From DASTGO01 sp035719045 (GTDB lineage: Bacteria > Actinomycetota > Actinomycetes > Actinomycetales > Kineosporiaceae), in the NCBI GenBank assembly GCA_035719045.1, contig DASTGO010000309.1, positions 1-22,907 on the forward strand: a stretch of 22,907 bases of DNA. The letters run 5' to 3'. Below, in pieces: positions 8,551-15,441 of this stretch. Positions within the stretch are counted from its first letter, which is position 1. Each line of letters opens with the position of its first letter. The notes under the pieces were generated by a model. That model had not been told where the DNA came from and ran no database searches. It was given only the letters and a program-made list of their open reading frames with translations. Position numbers and translations under genes: made by a program.

Positions 8551-9455
8551 AGGTACGCCCGGGAGTACCCCGAGGCGTTCGGGTGGTAGGAGTCGACGGC
8601 GATCGCGACGGTCCCGTTGATCCACGGCGTGGGTGCGCAGACCCGGTGCCCGGTGAACCAGGTCTGCAGGCTGACGTAGCTCGCGCCGGCACCCTGCGCG
8701 GCGGCGCTGATCACCGCCTCCAGCACGTCGGCACCCTGGTTGAGCGCCTGCCGGTTGGCCAGGCTCATGCTCAGCCAGCCGCAGGAGGTGGTCTCGAACA
8801 GCCGCGGGTACCCCAGCACGACCAGCCGGGCGTGGGGAGCCCGGGACGCGATCGCCGCGTAGGTGGCGGCGAGCTTGGCCGGCAGGGTGGTCCGGGCCTG
8901 GTTCTCGGCGCCCGTCACCGCGTCGGCACAGGCCTGGGTCGTGGAGAACTTGCAGGTCAGGACCACATTGGCGAAACCGATGTCATTCCCGCCGACGGTG
9001 AGGCTGACCAGTGTGGTCTGTGCCGAGAGTGCCCCGAGCTGGTTGTTCAGGACATCGGCGGTGGTGGCCCCGGCACAGGCGGCGAAGTCGAAGCTCGCCG
9101 GGGCATGGGAGGCCGCCCACAGGGCCGGGAAGGCGTGCGGGGTGCGCAGGCAGATCCCGGCGGACAGGGAGTAGTCGTCAGAGCCGACACCCGAGGAGTA
9201 CGAGTCGCCCAGGGCCACGTAGTGCACCGCGGCAGCCTGGGCCACAGCCGGCAGGCCGACCGCGGCGACCAGGGCCGCCAGCAGCGTCGAGACGGCCACC
9301 GCGAACCGGCGGCCCCGGCGGCCCGACCGGAGGGTCGGCCCGAGGGCCGGCCGGAAGGAACCCGGCCGTGGGGGATTCGGCCGGTTGCGGCCGGCGGTGG
9401 CGTGACGGCGGGAGCGGACCCACCTGCGGACATGACGCACGACAGTCACCGACAT
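8523..9455 (-). CDS. Secreted SGNH/GDSL-family lipase or esterase
   Basis: 310-residue exported hydrolase of the SCO7513-like SGNH lipase type. Block I is GDSYSSG (nucleophile S85), block III is GGND (N157) and block V is DSYH (D288, H291). Six cysteines in the mature part (102, 127, 169, 176, 225, 273) fit the three disulfides known in this family. The N-terminus has an unusually long basic stretch (about 50 residues, many Arg), then a hydrophobic core and AQA cleavage region near residues 71-76; a twin-arginine pair (RRFAVA) just before the core makes Tat export possible, Sec equally so. ATG 9455 is chosen for its GGAG about 7 nt upstream; the frame extends to 9728, but those 91 residues look non-coding. 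The natural substrate is not predictable. Confidence 0.9.
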   Translation of the reverse strand: MSVTVVRHVRRWVRSRRHATAGRNRPNPPRPGSFRPALGPTLRSGRRGRRFAVAVSTLLAALVAAVGLPAVAQAAAVHYVALGDSYSSGVGSDDYSLSAGICLRTPHAFPALWAASHAPASFDFAACAGATTADVLNNQLGALSAQTTLVSLTVGGNDIGFANVVLTCKFSTTQACADAVTGAENQARTTLPAKLAATYAAIASRAPHARLVVLGYPRLFETTSCGWLSMSLANRQALNQGADVLEAVISAAAQGAGASYVSLQTWFTGHRVCAPTPWINGTVAIAVDSYHPNASGYSRAYLPALVSVIG

Positions 9456-9926
9456 GGCTATCTCCGTTGATCGCACCTGAGCCGGGTCTGCACGCAGACC
9501 GGACCCCCGGCGGGCAACTAGGCCATGGGTTGTTACCGGAGGGTGAGCATCAGTTATGGCAGATCGCCAACCCCGAGACAAGGGGTTGAAGTGACTCAAG
9601 TCACCCGTGCTCTCAGACCGCAGGGGTGTGACGGGTCGCGATAGTTGGCGCTCGCGACGGCCGTTGACGGTGTGAATGGCTTCGTGCTGGTCACGAGGGA
9701 TGGCGGGTTGGCCGCTGAACCCGTTCACCCTCCCGTCGCGACAAACCTCTCACGTGCACGCGCGCATCAGGCGACCGCACAGAACCGCGGCCGACGGCGG
9801 ACACCCTCTGGCCACGGGGGGCAGAGCGAGGGACCCCGCCCATAGCGGGACATGGCCGCTATGGGCGGGGGTTGCGCTACACACCGGGCCCGGCGGAACG
9901 GTGCCGGTGTCGAGGTTCGGTGTGGT
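9456..9926. other. Intergenic region between cobT and lipase
   Basis: A 471-bp gap with no convincing gene. A possible lipase promoter on the minus strand is TTGTCT, 17 nt, CATAAC at about 9550-9580. The lipase ribosome binding site (complement 9462-9465) lies at the left end. At the right end is a perfect 15-bp inverted repeat, listed separately. The open frames crossing it have no recognisable protein sequence. Confidence 0.5.
9834..9870 (-). terminator. Perfect 15-bp inverted repeat, probable cobT terminator
   Basis: Arms 9834-9848 and 9856-9870 are exact reverse complements, separated by a 7-nt loop. The stem is mostly G-C and starts 56 bp beyond the cobT stop. There is no downstream T-run, so this would be a stem-only actinobacterial terminator; a dyad protein-binding site is the alternative. 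Confidence 0.55.
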
Positions 9927-11090
9927 TCAGGCCTGGTCAGTGGCGTTGGTGCTGCCGCCGTGGGCCGTTTGTGAGGCTTCGGCTACACCGGCGGTGTCGA
10001 AGGTCGCCATCTGCGCCAGTGCTCGGGCTGCGGCTTGGACCAGGGGCAGGGCGAGGGCGGCGCCGGTGCCTTCACCGAGGCGTAGCCCCAGGTCGATCAG
10101 CGGCCGTAGTTGCAGGTGTTGCAGTGCCAGCGTGTGGCCTGGCTCGGCGGAGCGGTGACCGGCGATGCAGGCGTTCAGGGCGTGTGGGGCGAGGGCGGCG
10201 GCGATCAACGCGGCGGATCCGGTGATCACCCCGTCGAGGATGACCGGCACGTTGGCGGCCGCGGCGCCCAGGATCAGCCCGGCGATCGCGGCGTGTTCGA
10301 GGCCGCCGACCGCGGCCAGCACGCCGACGGGGTCACTGGGGTCGGGCCGGTGCAGGTCCAGAGCCTGCCGGACGATGGTGACCTTGTGCCGCCAGGTGTC
10401 CTCGTTGATTCCCGTGCCACGGCCAGTGGTCACCGACGGGTCCCTGCCCGTCATCGCGGCGATCAGCGCGGAGGACGCGGTGGTGTTGGCGATCCCCATG
10501 TCGCCGGCCAGAAGGCACCGGGTCCCGGCGGCGACCAGGTCGGTCGCGGCCTGGATGCCGACCTCGATCGCGGTGATGGCCTGTGCCCGGCTCATCGCGG
10601 GTTCGCGGGTCATGTCCGCTGTGCCGGCCCGGACCCGCCGGTCCCGCAACCGGTCATCGGCAGCGGTCTGGTCGGGCAGGGGAGACGCGACCCCGACATC
10701 CACCACCAGCAGTCCGGCGCCGGCCTGGGCGGCGAACGCGTTGATCGCCGCCCCGCCGGCGAGGAAGTTCGCCACCATCTGCGCGGTCACTTCCTGCGGC
10801 CATGGGCTGACCGCCTGAGCGTGCACCCCGTGATCGGCCGCGAACACCACCACCGTCGCAGGGTCCGGGATCGGGGGCGGGCACACCCCGGACAGTGCCG
10901 CCAACTGCACGCCGATGTCCTCCAACACCCCCAGCGACCCCGACGGTTTGGTCAACTGGTCCTGTCGTGTCCGTGCTTGGGCACGTGCCGTCTCGTCTGG
11001 TGCGGCGATGGCCGCGACCACGTCGGACAGCAGCGACCCCACGAGCCGCGGCGGGGTATGGGCGACATCCGAAGAGGGTAGGTACGACAC
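9927..11090 (-). CDS. cobT: Nicotinate-nucleotide--dimethylbenzimidazole phosphoribosyltransferase CobT
   Basis: Makes alpha-ribazole-5'-phosphate from nicotinate mononucleotide and dimethylbenzimidazole, for the lower ligand of cobalamin. It is 387 residues, slightly longer than the ~350 usual. Visible family motifs are LTKPSGSLGVLEDI, VFAADHGVH, the glycine-rich GDMGIANTTASSA and TTGRGTGI segments, and LGEGTGAALAL with the catalytic glutamate at E340. GTG 11090 is chosen because GGAAGGA lies about 7 nt upstream and the family sequence starts soon after; the frame is open to 11474 only because it runs through the riboswitch. It stands alone, without cobU, cobS or cobC in the window. Expression is probably controlled by the cobalamin riboswitch upstream. 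Confidence 0.95.
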   Translation of the reverse strand: MSYLPSSDVAHTPPRLVGSLLSDVVAAIAAPDETARAQARTRQDQLTKPSGSLGVLEDIGVQLAALSGVCPPPIPDPATVVVFAADHGVHAQAVSPWPQEVTAQMVANFLAGGAAINAFAAQAGAGLLVVDVGVASPLPDQTAADDRLRDRRVRAGTADMTREPAMSRAQAITAIEVGIQAATDLVAAGTRCLLAGDMGIANTTASSALIAAMTGRDPSVTTGRGTGINEDTWRHKVTIVRQALDLHRPDPSDPVGVLAAVGGLEHAAIAGLILGAAAANVPVILDGVITGSAALIAAALAPHALNACIAGHRSAEPGHTLALQHLQLRPLIDLGLRLGEGTGAALALPLVQAAARALAQMATFDTAGVAEASQTAHGGSTNATDQA

Positions 11091-11234
11091 AGGCGTGTCC
11101 TTCCGCTGAAGGCGGGTCTCCACGCCGCCGCAACCGGTACCGCGCACACCAGGCCGTAAACGCCGGGGCGCGGGACGGCGGGAATATCCTGGCTCCCGGA
11201 TCCCGGTGGTCACCCGAACAACCACCGACGCCAT
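11091..11234 (-). promoter_or_regulatory. cobT leader between riboswitch and start codon
   Basis: About 144 nt of untranslated leader separates the aptamer from the cobT GTG. The ribosome binding site GGAAGGA reads on the minus strand at about 11098-11104. This stretch should contain the riboswitch expression platform, but I could not settle whether it acts by termination or by hiding the ribosome binding site. Confidence 0.4.
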
Positions 11235-11390
11235 CTCCCGGCCTTCCCAGCGTCCGACTCGCATCGGACACCAGTGGCCATCATCGGGAGACAGCTCCCC
11301 GGTCACAGTGGCGGGCCCGCCCCGGACTAAGGCCGTACGGCCCGCACCGGGTTCCTCCGCATCCGTCACCCAACATCCTGCCACGCTCGA
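11235..11390 (-). ncRNA. Cobalamin (AdoCbl) riboswitch upstream of cobT
   Basis: On the minus strand the RNA contains, in order, GGAGGAACCCGGTG, TTAGTCCGGGGCGGGCCC, the diagnostic B12-box CCCGCCACTGTGACCGGGGA (CCCGCCACTGTGACC at 11301-11315), GCCACTGG, and the closing GGGAAGGCCGGG. These are the conserved blocks of the cobalamin riboswitch in the correct order and spacing. It precedes cobT on the same strand, so it should lower cobT expression when cobalamin is plentiful. The boundaries are approximate. Confidence 0.93.
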
Positions 11391-11513
11391 CAAAGGAACC
11401 GGGCCCACACCGGGTCGGGCCGTCGTCGAGGCCACGCCCCCACCCCGTTGCCGGCCGAACTGGAGGCCATGCACGCCGTCTACGTGACCACGTTGACCGT
11501 GTTGACCGCGGCC

Positions 11514-11803
11514 AGACCATCGCCGATCGCCAACCGTTCACGATCAACACCGTCCTGGCCGTGATCCGTGACTGCCACACCCGTACCGGCCGTGGCACCC
11601 CCGACGTCGCCCGCCTGTCCGCCCTCGGCGCCCACGACATCCTGGACGCCATCGCCGACGCCGCCCGGCCGCAGGACCACTTCACCAGCCACGTCCTGCG
11701 CCACACCTTCGCCCGCCACCTCGTCCGCCGAGGCCACGACCTCGTCCTGGTCGCCAAGTTGCCCGGCCACGACCGCCTCGACACCGTCCGCACCTACAGC
11801 CCA
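11514..11803 (+). pseudogene. Tyrosine recombinase (phage-type integrase) C-terminal remnant
   Basis: A translated stretch of about 95 residues matches the end of the XerC/XerD-type catalytic domain. It contains SHVLRHTFARHLVRRGHD (the HxxR box), VAKLPGHDRLDTVRTYS (the second histidine and the nucleophilic tyrosine). The N-terminal DNA-binding domain and the first catalytic arginine box are missing, and there is no plausible start codon. Similarity stops right after the TYS motif, where an AT-rich patch and the sulfur-operon promoter begin; the frame then runs on for about 20 unrelated residues to a stop at 11866. A non-functional leftover of a mobile or integrated element is the best reading. 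Confidence 0.75.
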
Positions 11804-11822
11804 GTAATCTCGACTTTATTGG

Positions 11823-11851
11823 TTGACTTTCTGAAGTTGCCGATCTACTGT
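11823..11851 (+). promoter_or_regulatory. Sigma-70-type promoter for the sulfur operon
   Basis: -35 TTGACT (11823-11828), a 17-nt spacer and -10 TACTGT (11846-11851), lying in a locally AT-rich patch. The predicted transcription start is around 11857-11859, exactly where the SAM riboswitch begins, which supports the call. Confidence 0.75.
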
Positions 11852-11858
11852 CGGGACA

Positions 11859-11973
11859 GGTCTTGAGTGTCAGCGCACAGCCCCGGCTTGCTGGCCGGCA
11901 ACCCCGCCGCTTCGGGGTGCCCCGGGTGGTGACCGGGCACCGGGCGCCTGCTCGGTGCAAAGCGGACCCGGAC
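11859..11973 (+). ncRNA. SAM riboswitch, SAM-IV type
   Basis: The stretch beginning GGTCTTGAGTGTCAGCG, continuing AGCCCCGGCTTGCTGGCCGG, CAACCCC...GGGGTGCCCCGGGTG and closing with GTGACC closely follows the actinobacterial SAM-IV aptamer. It shares the S-box-type core and the closing GGTC/GACC stem. The 3' part, GGGCACCGGGCGCC through GCAAAGCGGACC, would supply the extra stem and pseudoknot that separate SAM-IV from SAM-I. It starts at the predicted transcription start and lies ahead of a sulfur-acquisition operon, so SAM-dependent down-regulation is expected. A hairpin pairing CGGACC (11963-11968) with GGTCCG (11980-11985) overlaps the aptamer's 3' end and could be the alternative switching structure. 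The subclass rests on remembered consensus, not a covariance search. Confidence 0.88.
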
Positions 11974-12002
11974 GGGTTCGGTCCGTCTGTGGAGGAGGCG
12001 AC

Positions 12003-12089
12003 ATGGCTGGCATGGTCAGGCTTCGCCGGCGGCGTCATGTCGACCTGGGCCGGGTGACCCGCAGTGCCTGTCACCCTCTGACCGTCTGA
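12003..12089 (+). CDS. Cysteine-type leader peptide (RRHVDL...C family)
   Basis: A 28-codon open frame starting MAGMVRLRRRRHVDLGRVTR and ending SACHPLTV. A strong ribosome binding site GGAGGAGG (11991-11998) lies 4-5 nt before the ATG. The RRRHVDLxRV...C pattern is that of small actinobacterial leader peptides found upstream of sulfate- and organosulfur-assimilation genes, thought to sense cysteine through ribosome stalling at cysteine codons near the C-terminus. Here there is one cysteine, codon 23, encoded by TGT, which is uncommon in such GC-rich DNA. The peptide sits 30 nt after the SAM riboswitch and 309 nt before the transporter gene. It is too short for usual gene finders, but motif, ribosome binding site and position all agree. 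Confidence 0.85.
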   Translation: MAGMVRLRRRRHVDLGRVTRSACHPLTV

Positions 12090-12398
12090 CGGCTGAAAGC
12101 GCCTCATCCGGGGTGGCCCGTGCCTGGTCCCGGGCTTGGCCCTGGGCACCGGTTGACGCGGTCGTGCTCGACCCGGCCGGTCAGTGGTCCTGAGGTCTTC
12201 TGCTGATTCTTCGCGCCGCCCTTGGGGACGGCGCGATGCCCTGCCCGTCTCGTCGGAGTGGGGTGTCCGCCCTGCGATCGGCTGGGTTCGCGGGGCTGAC
12301 ACCGCCGTCGGCGCCGCCTGTCGTGCCCTGGGTGTCGTCGTCGTGCCCCGGTGCGGTCGTTCCAGTCCACCTGTCTGCCCTTGACCTTGGGGATATCT
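12090..12398 (+). promoter_or_regulatory. Structured leader between leader peptide and importer operon
   Basis: A 309-nt non-coding leader. It can fold a GC-rich stem around 12119-12148 (GTGCC pairing with GGCAC, with further weak pairs) and a strong hairpin at 12212-12235 (CGCGCCG/CGGCGCG plus inner CCC/GGG). These are candidates for attenuator structures responding to translation of the leader peptide. No T-tract follows, so a Rho-dependent or translational mechanism is equally possible. Open frames here show no recognisable protein. Confidence 0.5.
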
Positions 12399-13505
12399 GT
12401 GTCCACGAAGCCTGAGAAGTTCTCGACGCCTGCGCTGGTGTCGCGCCGACCTGCTGTTGGTGTGAGGTCGTCGGCCAGAGCACGCCGTGCCCTGCGGGTG
12501 GCGGCTGCCATTGCCCTCGCGGTGGTGGCTGCCACGGTGGCGGGCTGCGGCGGTACCGCCACTGCCGCAGGTGGTTCGGCGCCGGGTGGGGAGGTGAGCG
12601 AGATCCGCTATCAGGGCAGCGTCGGGCAGGTGACGTTCCCCGAGCTGGCGCAGGCGTTGGGATACCTGCCGGGCCTGCGGTTGATGTGGGTCGGGAACAC
12701 GATCAGCGGCCCGCAGGACATCCAGTCGGTGGCGACGGGCGCGATCGACATCGGGGGTGCGTTCGACGGCGCGATCGTCAAGCTCGTCGCCGCCGGCTCT
12801 CCGATCAAGGCCGTGGTCGGCTACTACGGCGCGGACGAGCAGAGCTACATCGGCTACTACGTGTTGGACGGCAGCCCGATCCGAAGCGCCCGGGACCTGG
12901 TCGGCAAGAAGGTGGGGATGAACACCCTCGGCGCTCACGCCGAGGCCGTGCTGGACGAGTACCTGGCCCGGGGCGGGCTCAGCCACGACGAGATCAAGCA
13001 GGTCATCCCCACGGTCGTGCCGCCGGTGAACACCGAACAGGCCCTGCGCGCCCACCAGATCGACGTCGCGGTGCTCAGCGGGGTGATCCGGGACAAGGCG
13101 GTGGCTCACGGTGGGCTGCGGAGGCTGACCAGCGACGTGGACCTGCTCGGGCCGTTCACGGCCGGGAGTCTGGTGCTGCGCAAGGACTTCATCGCCCGCA
13201 ACCCGCACACCACGGCAGCATTGGTGGGGGGGATCGCCCGGGCGGTGCAGTGGTCGCAGACCCAGCCGCGGGACGTCGTGGTGGCGAAGTTCGAACAGAT
13301 CATCCGGGCCCGGGGTCGTGCCGAGGACACCAGCCTGGTGGACCTGTGGAAGAGCAGCGGTGTGGCCGGAAAGGGCGGGCTGATCGCCGACGCCGAGTTC
13401 GCGACCTGGATCAGGTGGCTGAAGGCCAACGGCCAACTGGGCAAGGACGTCGCCCCGGCCGAGGTCTACACCAACGCCTACAACCCGTTCGCCGGGAAGC
13501 CGTGA
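12399..13505 (+). CDS. ABC transporter substrate-binding lipoprotein, sulfonate/taurine type
   Basis: 368-residue extracytoplasmic solute-binding protein of the SsuA/TauA/NMT1 family. It has a basic N-terminus, a hydrophobic segment at about 34-48 and a lipobox VAGC with the lipidated cysteine at C50. The mature part shows the family pattern of a short first strand (EIRYQGSVGQVTFPELAQALGY-like), SVATGAIDIGGAF, SARDLVGKKVGMN and the C-terminal LWKSSGVAGKGGLI region. GTG 12399 is preferred because GGGGA (12389-12393) lies 5 nt upstream; a start further 5' at 12351 would add unrelated residues. Its stop overlaps the ATPase start by one base. The genes downstream suggest an organosulfur ligand, but sequence does not fix which one. 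Confidence 0.88.
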   Translation: MSTKPEKFSTPALVSRRPAVGVRSSARARRALRVAAAIALAVVAATVAGCGGTATAAGGSAPGGEVSEIRYQGSVGQVTFPELAQALGYLPGLRLMWVGNTISGPQDIQSVATGAIDIGGAFDGAIVKLVAAGSPIKAVVGYYGADEQSYIGYYVLDGSPIRSARDLVGKKVGMNTLGAHAEAVLDEYLARGGLSHDEIKQVIPTVVPPVNTEQALRAHQIDVAVLSGVIRDKAVAHGGLRRLTSDVDLLGPFTAGSLVLRKDFIARNPHTTAALVGGIARAVQWSQTQPRDVVVAKFEQIIRARGRAEDTSLVDLWKSSGVAGKGGLIADAEFATWIRWLKANGQLGKDVAPAEVYTNAYNPFAGKP

Positions 13506-14356
13506 TGAGCACGATCGAGTTCCGGGGCGTGGGCAAGACCTTCCCGGTGCGCGGCCGGGCCGGTCGCAACGGCTCACGGGAGGCGCTGACCGCCGTCGCC
13601 GGTGTCGACCTGACCATCGGCTCGGGGGAGTTCTTGACCCTGGTCGGGCCCAGCGGCTGCGGCAAGTCCACCCTGCTCGACCTGGCCGCCGGGCTCGCCG
13701 CCCCCACCCACGGGCAGGTGCTGGTCGACGGGGAACCGGTGACCGGCCCGGGCCTGGACCGCGGCGTCGTCTTCCAGCAGTACGCCCTGCTGCCGTGGCG
13801 GACGGCTCTGGGCAACGTGCTGCTCGGGCTGGAGCGCGCCGGACTGTCCCGGGCTCAGCGGCTGGAACGGGCGCACGAACACCTGGAACTGGTGGGGCTG
13901 AACGGTTTCGCCGACCGGTATCCGCACGAGCTGTCCGGGGGGATGAAGCAGCGGGTCGCCATCGCCCGCAGCCTGGCCTACCGGCCGAAGGTGCTGCTGA
14001 TGGACGAGCCGTTCGCCGCCCTGGACGCCCAGACCCGCGAGGGGCTCCAGGAGGAGGTCCTGCGGCTGTGGGCCGAGACCTCGACCACGGTCCTGTTCAT
14101 CACCCACGGGATCGACGAGGCCGTGTATCTGGGGCAGCGGGTGGCCGTGATGACGTCCCGCCCCGGAACCATCAAGGCCGTCGTCGAGGTCCCGGTCAAC
14201 CCGCTGGAGTCCCACGGTGACGTCCGCTCCACCCCCGAGTTCGTGCGACACCGCCACGCCGTCTGGGAACTCCTGCACGACGAGCTTGACGCTGCCCGAT
14301 CCTCCGGCCCCACCCGGCTCGCACGACAGGAGGCACCCACCCGTGTCGCTGGCTGA
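13505..14356 (+). CDS. ssuB: ABC transporter ATP-binding protein, sulfonate/taurine type (SsuB/TauB)
   Basis: 283-residue importer ATPase. All functional motifs are intact: Walker A GPSGCGKST (K54), Q-loop QQYALLPWR, signature LSGGMKQRV, Walker B VLLMDEPFAALD and the switch histidine in LFITHGIDEAV. The LPWR after the Q-loop and the DEPFAALDAQTR stretch are typical of the nitrate/sulfonate/taurine subfamily. ATG 13505 shares a base with the upstream stop (TGATG). The last ~15 codons overlap the permease gene. It works at the inner face of the membrane with the permease and the lipoprotein; the real substrate is inferred only from context. Confidence 0.93.
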   Translation: MSTIEFRGVGKTFPVRGRAGRNGSREALTAVAGVDLTIGSGEFLTLVGPSGCGKSTLLDLAAGLAAPTHGQVLVDGEPVTGPGLDRGVVFQQYALLPWRTALGNVLLGLERAGLSRAQRLERAHEHLELVGLNGFADRYPHELSGGMKQRVAIARSLAYRPKVLLMDEPFAALDAQTREGLQEEVLRLWAETSTTVLFITHGIDEAVYLGQRVAVMTSRPGTIKAVVEVPVNPLESHGDVRSTPEFVRHRHAVWELLHDELDAARSSGPTRLARQEAPTRVAG

Positions 14357-15275
14357 ACCCACCGTCGACTCGAACGCCCAGCCCGGGGTCGTCACCGTCG
14401 CCTCGCCGGATGGGACGTCCGCCGATCGCCGGTCCCTCGCGGGACTGCGCGGCGCCGACTCCCGCAGCGCAGCAGGGGATTCCCCCGGGCGCCCGTTCCG
14501 CGCCGTGGTCCGGGTAGCGGTCAGGTGGGCCGGCCGCGGCGTGCGCGCCGTGGCCGGACCGGCCCTGCTGGCAGCGGTGTGGGAGGTGGCACCGCGCACC
14601 GGCCTGGCCGACCCGGTGTTCCTGCCGCCGCTGCACGCGGTCCTCACCCGCTGGTGGCAACTCGCTGATGCCGGGGACATCTGGGCCCACAGCCAGGCCA
14701 GCCTGGTCCGGGCCGGCACCGGGCTGCTGATCGCCCTGTCCGTGGCCCTGCCGCTGGGACTGGTGATCGGCTGGGTCCGGCCGATCGCGGAACTGCTCAA
14801 CCCGGTGCTGAACGTGTTCTGGAACACCGCGGTGCTGGCCCTGCTGCCGGTGTTCGTGCTCTTCTTCGGAATCGGGGAGGAATCCAAGATCGCCATCGTG
14901 GCGTACGCCTGCCTGTGGCCCATCCTGCTGAACACCATCAACGGCGTACGCACCGTCGACCCGCTCCTGGTCAGGGCTGCCCGGTCGCTGGGGCTGGGGC
15001 CGGTCCGGTTGTTCCAGAAGGTGATCCTGCCCGGCGCGGTGCCCACGGTCTTCACCGGGATCCGGATGTCGGCCGCGGCCTCGCTGCTCGTCCTGGTCGC
15101 CGCCGAGATGGTCGGCGCCCGCGAGGGGCTCGGCTTCCTGATCATCAACTCCCAGGCCAACTTCTCCATCCCGGACATGTACGCAGCGATCATCACCGTT
15201 TCCGGGATCGGCCTGGCGGTCAACCAGGTCCTGCTCGCGATCGAGTGGCGCTTGTCGCGCTGGCGCAGCACCTGA
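14343..15275 (+). CDS. ssuC: ABC transporter permease, sulfonate/taurine type (SsuC/TauC)
   Basis: 310-residue membrane permease of the BPD_transp_1 family with about six transmembrane segments after a roughly 60-residue hydrophilic N-terminus. The EAA-like loop that contacts the ATPase is visible as RAARSLGLGPVRLFQKVILP followed by GAVPTVFTGIRMS. GTG 14343 is chosen because AGGAGG (14328-14333) lies 9 nt upstream, which makes a 14-nt overlap with the ATPase gene. A longer frame from 14217 would only translate ATPase sequence out of frame. This completes a one-lipoprotein, one-ATPase, one-permease importer that probably works as a dimer. Confidence 0.93.
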   Translation: MSLAEPTVDSNAQPGVVTVASPDGTSADRRSLAGLRGADSRSAAGDSPGRPFRAVVRVAVRWAGRGVRAVAGPALLAAVWEVAPRTGLADPVFLPPLHAVLTRWWQLADAGDIWAHSQASLVRAGTGLLIALSVALPLGLVIGWVRPIAELLNPVLNVFWNTAVLALLPVFVLFFGIGEESKIAIVAYACLWPILLNTINGVRTVDPLLVRAARSLGLGPVRLFQKVILPGAVPTVFTGIRMSAAASLLVLVAAEMVGAREGLGFLIINSQANFSIPDMYAAIITVSGIGLAVNQVLLAIEWRLSRWRST

Positions 15276-15441
15276 CCCCGCCACGTCCCCGGCGAAGCAC
15301 TGCCGAACGTGCACCTGGCCGCCGAGCCGACGCCCCGCCGTTGCGCTTGTGCGCGTTGCCCTTCCCACCCAACACAGGCACGTCCCCGACACCGCCACCG
15401 CTGTCCCGGTACCGGGCCGGCACCGACGAAAGGAACCCTCG
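15276..15441. other. Gap between permease and dioxygenase genes
   Basis: 166 bp without a gene. It ends in the ribosome binding site AAAGGAA (15429-15435) for the dioxygenase. I see no clear promoter or terminator, so read-through from the importer genes is assumed. Confidence 0.4.

Noticed and set aside
9456..9728. Longer N-terminus for the lipase
   Set aside because: It adds 91 residues without coding character before a normal export signal, and ATG 9455 has its own ribosome binding site.
11091..11474. Longer N-terminus for CobT
   Set aside because: The extra 128 codons run through the cobalamin riboswitch and leader, and the GTG at 11090 has a proper ribosome binding site.
11490..11510. 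Two close TTGACC copies read as tandem -35 elements
   Set aside because: No suitable -10 follows at the right distance on the plus strand, and the sequence runs into the recombinase remnant.
11682..13577. A 631-codon minus-strand frame across the sulfur leader and lipoprotein gene
   Set aside because: It is antisense to the riboswitch, leader peptide and lipoprotein gene and shows no protein-family features.
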